The notes under the pieces were generated by a model. The model worked only from the letters and a program-made list of their open reading frames with translations. It did not search any database and had not been told where the DNA came from. From positions 208,962,640 through 209,026,639 of the forward strand of contig NC_090942.1 of NCBI RefSeq assembly GCF_040807025.1: DNA of 64,000 nucleotides, written 5' to 3'. The position numbers and the translations under genes were made by a program. Positions 49,640 to 61,165 of this stretch are shown one piece after another. This DNA comes from Struthio camelus. Its lineage: Eukaryota > Chordata > Aves > Struthioniformes > Struthionidae. The number at the start of each line of letters is the position of its first letter. Within the stretch, counting starts at the first letter, position 1.

Positions 49640-49683
49640 TGCAGCAAAAGGGAACCACCCTGTGTCTCACTATTAGTAAAGAG
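49640..49683 (+). pseudogene. Gene-3'-end relic, unit 3
   Basis: Same 44-bp piece as in the other units. Confidence 0.8.
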
Positions 49684-49771
49684 TTGGGTTGCCCCAAGGG
49701 AAGAAGTGACGTCCCACCAGGTAGCCAAGGGCTTTGCTTGGGCCTTTTCTCCTCCCCGGCAGCACTGGCCT

Positions 49772-50491
49772 GTCACAGTGGGGGAAGTGTGTCACCCCAG
49801 CGGTGGTGGCGGGTCACAGTGGGGATCTGTGTCACCCCAGCGGTGGTGGCAGGTCACAGTGGGTGAAGTGTGTCACCCCAGCGGTGGTGGCGGGTCATAG
49901 TGGGGGAAGTGTGTCACCCCGGTGGCGGTGGTGGGTCACAGTGGGGGAAGTGTGTCACCCCGGCAGTGGTGGTGCGTGACAGTGGGGGTCTGTGTCACCC
50001 CAGTGGTGGTCCCAGGTCACAGTGGGTGAAGTGTGTCACCCCGGTGGCGGTGTTGGGTCACAGTGGGGGAAGTGTGTCACCCCAGCGGTGGTGGTGCGTG
50101 ACAGTGGGGGAGTGTGTCACCCCGGCAGTGGTGGCAGGTCACAGTGGGGGATCTCTGTCACCCCAGCGGTGGTGGCAGGTCACAGTGGGGGAAGTGTGTC
50201 ACCACAGCGGTGGTGGCAGGTCACAGTGGGTGAAGTGTGTCACCCCAGCGGTGGTGGCGGGTCACAGTGGGGATCTGTGTCACCCCAGCGGTGGTGGCGC
50301 GTCACAGTGGGGGAAGTGTGTCACCCCAGTGGTGGTGGCAGGTCACAGTGGGGGAAGTGTGTCACCCCAGCAGTGGTGGCGGGTCACAGTGGGGATCTGT
50401 GTCACCCCAGCAGTGGTGGCAGGCCACAGTGGGGGAAGTGTGTCACCCCAGTGGTGGTGGCAGGTCACAGTGGGGAATCTGTGTCACCCCT
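49772..50491 (+). repeat. Single minisatellite of geneless unit 3, about 17.7 copies
   Basis: The array starts like a 5' array and ends like a 3' array, consistent with a fused recombinant array. Confidence 0.96.
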
Positions 50492-50947
50492 TTGCATGAA
50501 GGACACTATACTGAATGAAGCTGCGGTTCTGTATAATTTTCCATCTGGAAGTAATAGTCAATTTCAGTCTGATCTAACCCTCTGTCAGATAGGTTTAAAT
50601 AGTAAAAAAAGACTAGGTTCAATTTTTAAGGATCTACACTAAAAAACTAAACTAAAAACAGGTAGAGAAACTCTGGGAATGAGGCAAATGTTAGTCAAGC
50701 AAATTCCTCTGCTGAAACAAAAAAAAATAGCAACTAACGAAAAATTAGGACAAGCAGACCAATTAGTATCAGATTTCATGAAAGAAATAAATTATGCCCT
50801 GATTTTAGAGGAATTATCAACCTTTCATAAGAACGTTTAAAGTGAAACAGGTAAGTTCTATTTAACTAAAACTGGGTCCTATATTCATTTGATTTTAAAT
50901 TCAAGAATTTGGAATATCAAAAACATTTTGTCTAGCTGTGAATGGGG
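50492..50947 (+). repeat. AT-rich spacer of unit 4
   Basis: Same as the unit 2 spacer with few or no differences. Confidence 0.7.
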
Positions 50948-50991
50948 TGCAGCAAAAGGGAACCACCCTGTGTCTCACTATTAGTAAAGAG
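50948..50991 (+). pseudogene. Gene-3'-end relic, unit 4
   Basis: Same 44-bp piece as in the other units. Confidence 0.8.
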
Positions 50992-51079
50992 TTGGGTTGC
51001 CCCAAGGGAAGAAGTGACGTCCCACCAGGTAGCCAAGGGCTTTGCTTGGGCCTTTTCTCCTCCCCGGCAGCACTGGCCT

Positions 51080-51853
51080 GTCACAGTGGGGGAAGTGTGT
51101 CACCCCAGCGGTGGTGGTGCGTGACAGTGGGGGTCTGTGTCACCCCAGTGGTGGTCCCAGGTCACAGTGGGTGAAGTGTGTCACCCCAGCAGTGGTGGCG
51201 CGTCACAGTGGGGAAAGTATGTCACCCCAGCAGTGGTGGCGGGTCACAGTGGGGATCTGTGTCACCCCAGCGGTGGTGGCAGGTCACAGTGGGGGAAGTG
51301 TGTCACCCCAGCGGTGGTGGCGGGTCATAGTGGGGGAAGTGTGTCACCCCGGTGGCGGTGGTGGGTCACAGTGGGGGAAGTGTGTCACCCCGGCAGTGGT
51401 GGTGCGTGACAGTGGGGGTCTGTGTCACCCCAGTGGTGGTCCCAGGTCACAGTGGGTGAAGTGTGTCACCCCGGTGGCGGTGTTGGGTCACAGTGGGGGA
51501 AGTGTGTCACCCCAGCAGTGGTGGCGGGTCACAGTGGGGGAAGTGTGTCACCCCAGCGGTGGTGGCGGGTCACAGTGGGGGATCTCTGTCACCCCAGTGG
51601 TGGTGGCGGGTCACAGTGGGGGATCTCTGTCACCCCAGCGGTGGTGGCGTGTCACAGTGGGTGAAGTGTGTCACCCCAGCAGTGGTGGCGGGTCACAGTG
51701 GGGATCTGTGTCACCCCAGTGGTGGTGGCGGGTCACAGTGGGTGAAGTGTGTCACCCCAGCAGTGGTGGCGGGTCACAGTGGGGATCTGTGTCACCCCAG
51801 TGGTGGTGGCAGGTCACAGTGGGGGATCTGTGTCACCCCGGTGGCGGTGGTGG
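51080..51853 (+). repeat. 5' minisatellite of unit 4, 19 copies
   Basis: 774 bp, two 40-bp repeats fewer than unit 1 and three repeats more than units 2 and 5. Confidence 0.97.
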
Positions 51854-52322
51854 GTCACAATGAGGCAGGTGAGGCGGGCGGCCCAGGCGGTACTAAAAGG
51901 GCCGCGGGGCGCGGGCAGCCCCAGGCGGGAGGCAGCGCCTCCGAGCACGGGACAGGTGAGGGCAGGGGAGGTGCCGCTGCCCCGCGCAGGGCCGGGCCCG
52001 GGGCGCTGCTGCAGCCCCGCTGGGCTCAAGGGCCGCGGCCGCGCTGCCCTGGGGCCTGGCCCGCTCCTGGCCCTGCGGCAGAGGCGGAGACCCACCGCCC
52101 CGGCCCGGCGGGAGGCGGGAGAGCCCAGGCAGGGGCTAGCGCGGGGCTGCCGCGGGAGCAGCAGCGGGGCCCCTCGCCCCGGGGGCTGGCGCTGGGCTGG
52201 AAAGTCACCCTGGTGCCGCTGCCCCGCCAGGGTCGGCGCAGGAGCGTGGGGAGCGGAGAGCCCGGCGCGGCTGGGCCAGGGCTTTTCCGCAGCACTCGCC
52301 GTCGACCCGCGTGGAGCGCGCC
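51854..52322 (+). promoter_or_regulatory. CpG-rich promoter and leader of copy 3
   Basis: 469 bp, same elements as in copy 1. TATA-like tactaaaag at 51,891-51,899. Confidence 0.6.
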
Positions 52323-55300
52323 ATGAAGCGCAAGGCCCCCGACTCGAGGGAGGAGGGTGAGAGCGAAGGGAGCGCCGAGGTGCCCGCAGCCCGCGGCCGG
52401 GCCAAGGGCTCGGGGGGCGGCTGGCGGGCGGCGGCGGGGAGGCCGGAGCGGCGCAGCGTGCCCGCGGCAGGACCCGTGCTCTCGCGCGTGCGAGGCCTGG
52501 GGCGCGGGGAGGGCCGTGCGGGGAGAAGGGCTGTGCCGGGGGGAGGAAAGGCCGGTGCTGCCCAGGGCTGGCCGGGAGCGAGAGGGGCCGGGAGAGGCGA
52601 GGGGAAGGCGAGGGCAGGTCGTGCCTGGGAGCCCCTGCGCCCGGGGCGGGAGCCTCCTCTGGGTCAGCGTGGGGCTGCCGGGGAGCCGTGGGGCGGCAGC
52701 CAGCACGTGGAGGGCGTCTGGGCAGCGGGGTGAGGGCAGGCCCTTGCGGGGGAAGCCCTCCAGGACCCTTTCGCAGGCCCCCGCGAGGCGCTCAGTGCTT
52801 GTGGCGTTTGCTCTCCCCTCCGCAGCGTGCGTGCTGTGTCGCCGGGCCGATTCCGACCCAGATAAGTATGGGGAGAAACGGCGGCAGGACGGTCTCTGCG
52901 CCCATGAGAACTGCCTGGTGAGTGTCCCTGGGGCTGCCTCCAGCTTCCCGCGGTGGCCCAGCCCAGCAGCCTGCCATCTCCACGCCCAGCCGGGCAGCTT
53001 TGGGGCGTGGGGGTGCGCCTGGCTCTGGGGCTGTGGAAATCCCATCCCAAGAGCTCTGCGAGTGCCGACTCCTCCTCGACGCCTCCGGGAGTCCCTTTGC
53101 TGCCCTCTGCTCGGGCTCTCGTCGTCCGCCCCAGCACGGCGTGTGCTCCGCTCAGCAGGGCCCAGCAGGCCAGCGCTGCCTGCAGGAGTGTCCGCCAGCC
53201 CCTCGCCCGGGCTCTCTGCGCCGCTGCCTTCCCAGCGCTCAGCACAGCCTGGCTGCCCACCTCTCCCACTCTTTGTGCTACTTGTTGTGGAGCAGCTCAA
53301 AGGCCCAGGAGCATTGCAGCTCGCTCAGTGCCAGGGAACTGAGCGTGGTGTGCCCCGGCCCTCTCGCCAGTGCCTCAGCACCGGCTGGCAGCAGTGGGCC
53401 GTGCCTGCCTGACCTACTGAGCTCTGGGACTTTTCTGTTTTTCAGTATCTTGCCAGCGGGCTCCCTGTGAGAGGCACCAACGAGCTGGGAGCCAACAAGT
53501 TCCTTCCGGCGGATATCAGGCGGGCAGTGAAGCGGGCAACTCGGAAGGTGAAGAGCTCGTCGGGGTGTGGGGAGGTCTGTGCCAGCATGGGTTTGTGCAA
53601 GCTCAGCCTGTGCCCTGGGGAGGAAACCTCGGGCTTTTCCGTCAGCTCCGGGCAACGCTCCCGCAAGCGGCAGGAGCTGCAGAGAGGCTCCAGCAGAAGC
53701 AGGAATGCCAGTGCCTGAGGTGGCTCTGCAGGACGGGACCCAGCAGTGCCCACGTGCCTGCAGCCTTCCCAGAGGTGTGGGGCAGGCCTTGGGGGCCCTG
53801 AGCGTGTCTCTGATGGGGCCTGCTGTGCTCTTTGCAGCGCTGCTACGTCTGTGGTGAGCGGGGAGCCACCATTAGCTGCCGGCAGAAGGGCTGCAAGCGC
53901 AGCTTCCACTTCCCCTGCGGCTGCGAAGATGGCTGCGTCTCGCAGTTCTTTGGGCAGCGCAGGTAAGAGCTGACGAGCCTCGTGCTGGGCCGCCTTTGCC
54001 TCCTTTGCCCTGCTGGCAGCACTGGCCAAGAGGGCGAAGCAGCTGCTTGCTCTGCTCTGCGGTGACCCTGCAGGAGCCCTGCCAGGGCCAGAGTCAGGGC
54101 ATGGAGGGCTCCTTTATGCACCCCTTTTGCCTCCTCTGGGTGCAGGAGCAGAGTGGGAGGGTCTGTCCTCAGCCATGCCCTGGCAATCCCTTGTTCTCGG
54201 CTCCCGGGGGAGCTGGGGAAGCAGCAGCTGTGGCTGGGGGCTGGAGAGCCAGTGTGTTGGTCAGGCCTTCTGTCTGCAGGCAAGGTCCCTGAGCTTGGCG
54301 TGAGTGCGCCAGAGCCCACCTCAGAGGGGTGATGGCGGGGCCTCAGCTAGAATGTGCCGGGACCCTTGGGTGGGAGATGCATGGGCAGGAAGGGGATGGG
54401 AAGAGAGACATGCACACATTGCGCAGGCAGCAGCCAGCCTCTACAGCCTGTGGGGTCGTCTTGTCCAGAAAGGCGGGAGGACTCCATGCGTCCTGACCTC
54501 GCCCACCCCTTCTGTGTTGCACCCAGGTCCTTCTGCCGGGAACATCGCCCAGAACAAACAGTGCAGGTGCAGCAGGATGGGGAGACCTCCTGCGTCATTT
54601 GTCTGGAGCCCGTGGAGGAACAGCTCTCCCACCACACTCTGGTGTGCCCTGCGTGTAGGCACGCGTGGTTCCATCGGGGCTGCATCCAGGTAGGAGGCCC
54701 TTCCAGCGCCCCTTGGGCATGGCGGGTGCCCAGCAGTGGGCAGTGCCCCACTCACGTGGCTTGTGCCTCTCTTGCAGCAACAGGCTCTCAGCGCTGGCTT
54801 CTTCTGCTTGCAGTGCCCACAGTGTAACGACAGGGAGACCTTCCTGTGGGAAATGTCTGCCATGGGGATCCGAGTGCCCCTCCGGTTGGTTCTCTTCTGC
54901 CCTTGCCCCGTGCCCACGAGACAGAAGGAGGGCACGAGCACGAGGGGCAGGGGAGGCTCATGCCCTTGCTTTGCTTCAACCTGTCAGACAACCCACCTGG
55001 GAGGCAGAGGGGGCCTTTGCTGAGCTCAATGAGAGGCACAGCCGCTGTGACGCCAGCCGGTGCCTTTCTGCGCGAGGCAGAGAAGAGGCAGCAGAAGAGG
55101 GGTAAGTCAGCAAAGCAGCAATTTCCCCACTGCCCATGTGGTGGCAGGTGCCCTAGTGGCAGTCTCGCGGCATCTCTGAGGGTCTTTGGAAGGTGGATGG
55201 ACGCCCTCCAGGGGTGGAAGAAGAGGCAAAGGGACAGCCCTTTTCCATGGGGAGGCTGTGCTGCCAGGGCAGGAGGGATGGCCCTGCTAGCGCTGGCCAA

Positions 55301-56007
55301 GCAGTGCGCCAAGGAGTGGAGGGTTCGCCTGGGGCTGTGCCCAGGCTCTTCACCTCCCCAAGAGCTCTGGGAGCAAGGCCTCTCGGCACTGAGGTGGCAC
55401 CAAGCCGGGGAGCTCTGCCAGGCACCCTCTTGCTCGAGTCTCTTTGTCCTTGGCCGCCTCCCTGGTGTCACCGCCAGCACTGGCTGCCACTTTGGCCACC
55501 AATCCGTTTGCTCTCCCAGGCCGTGGGAGCTGCTCCTGTGCTGCTCCTGTGCTGCCAGAGGCACGCACCGACGCTGCTCCGCCTTGAGGCCCACCACAGC
55601 CACGTGGGAGTGTGACGACTGTGCGGGTCTGGGCACTGGTAAGCGGAGAAGCTGTGTCCCCCTGGGTGCCCCCGGGCCACAGCCAGGGCCAGGCAGAGCC
55701 TTAGCATGGGTGCTCAGGGCGGGCTTGGCAGAGCGGTCTCTACTGCCAGGGGGCCACCGCTCTGGCCTCCCCTGCCCTGGGAGTGTGGGGGCGTGGGGCC
55801 GTGCTGCTGACCTTCCTGCCTCTCCTTGCAGCCTCCAGCGCGCAGTCGGGGCCGGCCACCTCCAGCAGCAGCAGCAGCCAAGCGGCATCATCCCCCAGCT
55901 CCCAGGCTCCTGCGAGCAGCAGCCGGGCAGGCCGGACTGGGCCAGAGCGAAGGCCAGGCCGCTCGCGGTTAAGGCGCCGCTCACAACATCCCTACAGCCG
56001 GCCCTGA
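52323..56007 (+). CDS. PHF7: PHF7-like PHD/RING-finger protein, copy 3
   Basis: Exons: 52323-52356, 52826-52917, 53446-53547, 53838-53962, 54527-54689, 54778-54884, 54988-55101, 55520-55638, 55832-56007. All lie exactly 19,361 bp from copy 1. The predicted 343-residue protein is unchanged. Variants in intron 1 and the silent site in exon 6 (54,819, A) match copy 2. Variants just after the stop codon (56,012, T) and in the 3' flank match copy 1. The gene is thus a mosaic of the two types. Private intronic changes include ggggtggaag near 55,212. Confidence 0.92.
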
Positions 56008-56212
56008 AACGTCAGCGCTGCCCCAGCCCACACGGGCTCCTTCTTGGCAGCTCTGCGGGCCAGGCCTTGTGGCAGCCCCAAGGGATGCCACTGCTCCCCA
56101 GCCGTGGCACCTGCTGCCTGCGCCCGGCCTGCGTCCACAGTCCAGATGCGCTGCCTCACCCAAGAGGGGCGCTCCCTTGCAGCCACAGGGAACCACCCTG
56201 TGTCTCACTGTC

Positions 56213-56218
56213 AGTAAA
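56213..56218 (+). terminator. Likely polyadenylation signal of copy 3 (agtaaa)
   Basis: Same hexamer and position as in copy 1. Confidence 0.5.
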
Positions 56219-56467
56219 GAGAATTGTATTTGAGTACCGTAGCAAGAGCTGTGGCCTTCTTTAAGTGCCGAGTGAGATCCAGGGATGCAAGTCACCTTTG
56301 TTGCAGAGTTAGAATTGCTGTAGAGCTGCGGTATACACCCCGCGTGCCCAGGGCCCTGAAGTCCTGAGTAGCCAGGGTGGCCCAGGAACTCGCCCACTGG
56401 TCTCTGTACTGAGGAGACTGTGGGTCAATTTGGGACAACGGATCAAGTGGAGACAAGGTCACTGCCT

Positions 56468-56866
56468 GCAGAGACTGAGAGAGGTGGGACTGTTTAGCTT
56501 GGAGAAGGGCAGGCTCCCAGGGGGAGCCCGTCAATGTTGAGAAGTACCTGATGGGCGGGTGTAAAGCAGACGGAGCCAGACTCTTCTCGGGGCACTCCGT
56601 GAGTGGATGAGAGGCAGTGGGCACAAACTGGCACGCAGGCAATTCTCTCTGACCCTAAGAAAACCCTTCTTCCTTGCGAGGGTGGTGGAACATTGGAACA
56701 GGCTGCCCCAAGAGGTTGTGGAGTCTCCATCCTTGGAGATGCTGGAAAGCTGACCAGCCACGGTCCCCAGCAACCTGCTCCAGCAGACCCTGCTTGAGCA
56801 GGGGGCTGGCACCAGAGGATCTCCAGGTGTCCCTTCCAACCCTTCCAACTCTTCTGTGCTTTTGGG
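56468..56866 (+). mobile_element. CR1 LINE 3' fragment in unit 4
   Basis: Equivalent to the fragment at 37,107-37,505. Confidence 0.85.
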
Positions 56867-58695
56867 AACTCCGAGCCACTGGCACAATGCCTTTGACTGA
56901 TTGTCACAAGAGCTCTCCAAGTGGCACTTTCTCTCGGGCTTCTCCTGCTTTGCCTGGCTTCCTCCATAGGTGCAAGCTGGGTGCTTGTGTGTGTTGATCA
57001 GCACCTTGCGTGGAGGCTGTGGCCATCCCAGAAACTGCGTGTTCGGCCATTCTGTCGGCCGGGGCTCAGCTGCGGGGGCCGGTCTGTCTAGCTCACAGGG
57101 TGGGTCTCTTCTTTACATGAGACAGGGTGTGCCCGGGGGCCCCTTGGTGGCCTCCTTGGACAGGTCCGGAGCCCTGAGGCATGTTCCAAGTTCTTCTTTG
57201 TCCCGCGCATCCACCACCTCCGTGGGTGTGGTGTAGTCCTCCTGCAGACTTGAGGTTGCTCATTGCAAAGGTTATAGCCTTATGAGTGGTCCCCTGCCAA
57301 GTCATCTGGCTTAGCATCCAACCCCTTGGTCCCCCTCAGGGCTCCCTGTAGTTTTTGTTTCCTTCCTTCAGCTGTGACCGCAGTTCTTCTCACTGACCAC
57401 GTGGCTGCGGCTGATCTGTTTTATTTTAAGGGGTGCAGCCACATTTCCCCCTCGAGCCTAATGGCATAGCAGAGGCCTGCTATGGCAGGAGAGAACCTGA
57501 GAGGTGGAGACATAGGATGCAACAGAGGAGTACAGGCATGGGGGGATAAGGCATGGGGCACAGGCCGTCCTTGGAGACGCCACCCCTACCCACAAGTCCC
57601 CACTGGGCAGCTAAAGAAGGGGCGACCTGGCGCTGGAAAAGAAAAACATTGTCAGGGTTAACCGAGAGAGCAAAGAACAAGTGTCTGACCTGAGTAAAAT
57701 GCACCCCATGTGGTAAGTGTTAAAGGTGGAGCTCATGTGGAGCTGCAGGGCAGCGAAGGAAGGGCAAGGTGCAAAAGGATGTTGGCAAGCGTCTCCAAAT
57801 GGCCCACAGTGGGTGCTAGCATGAGGAAGAAACCATCAGCGTGAACATGAGCCTCCTGCCAAAGGCCCAAGGACTCCAGGGGCTGCCAACTCGCTGCAAC
57901 GCCCTTCCCTCCACCTCCTCCAGACTGGAAGCCCCGACCTTGGGCGCCAGAGGAGTAGGGGAAGGGTGAGACAGAAAAGAGGCAGAGCCTGAGCACTGTG
58001 TGCAGACAGTTTTGAACTGTATTATTATTCTAAGAGGATCATTACTGACGCTTGGGTCTAGGTGGACCAATGCTCGGCCACAGAAGGGCTTCGTACTGCA
58101 CTGTGGGCAGAGCCCACTTGACCTGGGCCCACTTGTCTTCCGCTTTCCAGATGGGCCAGCCTCAGCTTGAAATTGCCAATGTAACAAGGCAAAGTTCAAG
58201 TAACACAGCAGTTGATTCATGAAACCAGAGGAATTCATGTAACCGGACCAAGGAGGACTTTCATGCCTGAACTGCCTAGGCAGGATATTTTCGGAAAACA
58301 TCCACCCGAAAAGCAAGCAAGCAAGCAAGCAAGCATGTGAGGCGTGCAGGCAAAAAACTGTGTGGTCCTTTGGGCAGGCATAATTACTTTGTTCTCTGTT
58401 TCTTCAAGGGTTCGCCCTCAGTTTGGGACAAGATTTGATGGAAAAGCAGATGTTCAGCTGCCTACTTCTCATCAGGACTGTCTTGACTGGCAAGGCATGG
58501 GCATTCGGCTTGTCAAGCAGCCCCTAGCTGTGTGTTGGATTTCTCAGGAAGAGGGCCCAAAAGGATTCTCTGTCAAACTTCCGTGTTAGCAGGACAAGGA
58601 CAAGGTTGCCCCAAAGGAAGAAGTGGCACGTACCTCCTCCTTGGGTAGCCAAGGGCTTTGCTTGGGGCTTTTCTCCTCCCCGGCAGCACTGGCCT
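56867..58695 (+). other. Unrecognised 3' flank of unit 4
   Basis: Same as in unit 1. The 81-codon frame is at 58,344-58,589 and an (AAGC)6 run at 58,311-58,334. Confidence 0.5.
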
Positions 58696-59457
58696 GTCAC
58701 AGTGGGGGAAGTGTGTCACCCCAGCGGTGGTGGTGCGTGACAGTGGGGGTCTGTGTCACCCCAGTGGTGGTGGCGGGTCACAGTGGGTGAACTATGTCAC
58801 CCCAGCGGTGGTGGCGCGTCACAGTGGGGGAAGTGTGTCACCCCAGCAGTGGTGGCGCGTCACAGTGGGGATCTGTGTCACCCCAGCGGTGGTGGCAGGT
58901 CACAGTGGGGGAAGTGTGTCACCCCAGTGATGGTGGCAGGTCACAGTGGGGGATCTGTGTCACCCCGGTGGCGGTGTTGGGTCACAGTGGGGGAAGTGTG
59001 TCACCCCAGCGGTGGTGGTGCATGACAGTGGGGGAAGTGTGTCACCCTGGCAGTGGTGGTGGGTCACAGTGGGGGAAGTGTGTCACCCCGGCAGTGGTGG
59101 CAGGTCACAGTGGGGGAAGTGTGTCACCCCAGCGGTGGTGGCAGGTCACAGTGGGGGATCTGTGTCACCCCAGCGGTGGTGGTGCGTGACAGTGGGGGAA
59201 GTGTGTCACCCCAGCGGTGGTGGCGGGTCACAGTGGGGATCTGTGTCACCCCAGCAGTGGTGGCAGGTCACAGTGGGGGAAGTGTGTCACCCCAGTGGTG
59301 GTGGCAGGTCACAGTGGGGGAAGTGTGTCACCCCGGCAGTGGTGGCGGGTCACAGTGGGGATCTGTGTCACCCCGGCAGTGGTGGCAGGTCACAGTGGGG
59401 GAAGTGTGTCACCCCAGTGGTGGTGGCAGGTCACAGTGGGGAATCTGTGTCACCCCT
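58696..59457 (+). repeat. 3' minisatellite of unit 4, about 18.7 copies
   Basis: 762 bp, matching the 3' array of unit 1 in length and repeat order. Confidence 0.96.
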
Positions 59458-59913
59458 TTGCATGAAGGACACTATACTGAATGAAGCTGCGGTTCTGTAT
59501 AATTTTCCATCTGGAAGTAATAGTCAATTTCAGTCTGATCTAACCCTCTGTCAGATAGGTTTAAATAGTAAAAAAAGACTAGGTTCAATTTTTAAGGATC
59601 TACACTAAAAAACTAAACTAAAAACAGGTAGAGAAACTCTGGGAATGAGGCAAATGTTAGTCAAGCAAATTCCTCTGCTGAAACAAAAAAAAATAGCAAC
59701 TAACGAAAAATAAGGACAAGCAGACCAATTAGTATCAGATTTCATGAAAGAAATAAATTATGCCCTGATTTTAGAGGAATTATCAACCTTTCATAAGAAC
59801 GTTTAAAGTGAAACAGGTAAGTTCTATTTAACTAAAACTGGGTCCTATATTCATTTGATTTTAAATTCAAGAATTTGGAATATCAAAAACATTTTGTCTA
59901 GCTATGAATGGGG
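59458..59913 (+). repeat. AT-rich spacer of unit 5
   Basis: Carries the gaaaaataagg variant shared with unit 3, and its own change gctatgaatgg near 59,902. Confidence 0.7.
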
Positions 59914-59957
59914 TGCAGCAAAAGGGAACCACCCTGTGTCTCACTATTAGTAAAGAG
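59914..59957 (+). pseudogene. Gene-3'-end relic, unit 5
   Basis: Same 44-bp piece as in the other units. Confidence 0.8.
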
Positions 59958-60045
59958 TTGGGTTGCCCCAAGGGAAGAAGTGACGTCCCACCAGGTAGCC
60001 AAGGGCTTTGCTTGGGCCTTTTCTCCTCCCCGGCAGCACTGGCCT

Positions 60046-60696
60046 GTCACAGTGGGGGAAGTGTGTCACCCCTGCGGTGGTGGTGCGTGACAGTGGGGGT
60101 CTGTGTCACCCCAGTGGTGGTCCCAGGTCACAGTGGGTGAAGTGTGTCACCCCAGCAGTGGTGGCGCGTCACAGTGGGGAAAGTATGTCACCCCAGCAGT
60201 GGTGGCGGGTCACAGTGGGGATCTGTGTCACCCCAGCGGTGGTGGCAGGTCACAGTGGGGGAAGTGTGTCACCCCAGCGGTGGTGGCGGGTCATAGTGGG
60301 GGAAGTGTGTCACCCCGGTGGCGGTGGTGGGTCACAGTGGGGGAAGTGTGTCACCCCGGCAGTGGTGGTGCGTGACAGTGGGGGTCTGTGTCACCCCAGT
60401 GGTGGTCCCAGGTCACAGTGGGTGAAGTGTGTCACCCCGGTGGCGGTGTTGGGTCACAGTGGGGGAAGTGTGTCACCCCAGCAGTGGTGGCGGGTCACAG
60501 TGGGGGAAGTGTGTCACCCCAGCGGTGGTGGCGGGTCACAGTGGGGATCTGTGTCACCCCAGCGGTGGTGGCGTGTCACAGTGGGTGAAGTGTGTCACCC
60601 CAGCAGTGGTGGCGGGTCACAGTGGGGATCTGTGTCACCCCAGTGGTGGTGGCAGGTCACAGTGGGGGATCTGTGTCACCCCGGTGGCGGTGGTGG
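60046..60696 (+). repeat. 5' minisatellite of unit 5, 16 copies
   Basis: 651 bp, same length and repeat order as in unit 2. One difference seen: cacccctgcgg near 60,067. Confidence 0.97.
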
Positions 60697-61165
60697 GTCA
60701 CAATGAGGCAGGTGAGGCGGGCGGCCCAGGCGGTACTAAAAGGGCCGCGGGGCGCGGGCAGCCCCAGGCGGGAGGCAGCGCCTCCGAGCACGGGACAGGT
60801 GAGGGCAGGGGAGGTGCCGCTGCCCCGCGCAGGGCCGGGCCCGGGGCGCTGCTGCAGCCCCGCTGGGCTCAAGGGCCGCGGCCGCGCTGCCCTGGGGCCT
60901 GGCCCGCTCCTGGCCCTGCGGCAGAGGCGGAGACCCACCGCCCCGGCCCGGCGGGAGGCGGGAGAGCCCAGGCAGGGGCTAGCGCGGGGCTGCCGCGGGA
61001 GCAGCAGCGGGGCCCCTCGCCCCGGGGGCTGGCGCTGGGCTGGAAAGTCACCCTGGTGCCGCTGCCCCGCCAGGGTCGGCGCAGGAGCGTGGGGAGCGGA
61101 GAGCCCGGCGCGGCTGGGCCAGGGCTTTTCCGCAGCACTCGCCGTCGACCCGCGTGGAGCGCGCC
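60697..61165 (+). promoter_or_regulatory. CpG-rich promoter and leader of copy 4
   Basis: 469 bp, same elements as in copy 1. TATA-like tactaaaag at 60,734-60,742. Confidence 0.6.

Larger units (their letters stand above)
49184..50491 (+). repeat. Short geneless tandem unit 3 (1,308 bp)
   Basis: It contains the AT-rich spacer, the 44-bp gene-3'-end relic and one 720-bp minisatellite, but no promoter, gene, CR1 fragment or flank. The start of its minisatellite matches 5' arrays, including the ggtggtcccag variant near 50,010 found only in 5' arrays. Its end (gggaatctgtgtcacccc then tttgc) matches 3' arrays. Confidence 0.95.
50492..59457 (+). repeat. Tandem unit 4 (8,966 bp), with PHF7-like copy 3
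   Basis: Same order as unit 1. The gene and everything to the end of the unit lie at a constant offset of 19,361 bp from unit 1. The 5' minisatellite is 80 bp (two repeats) shorter than in unit 1. Confidence 0.95.
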
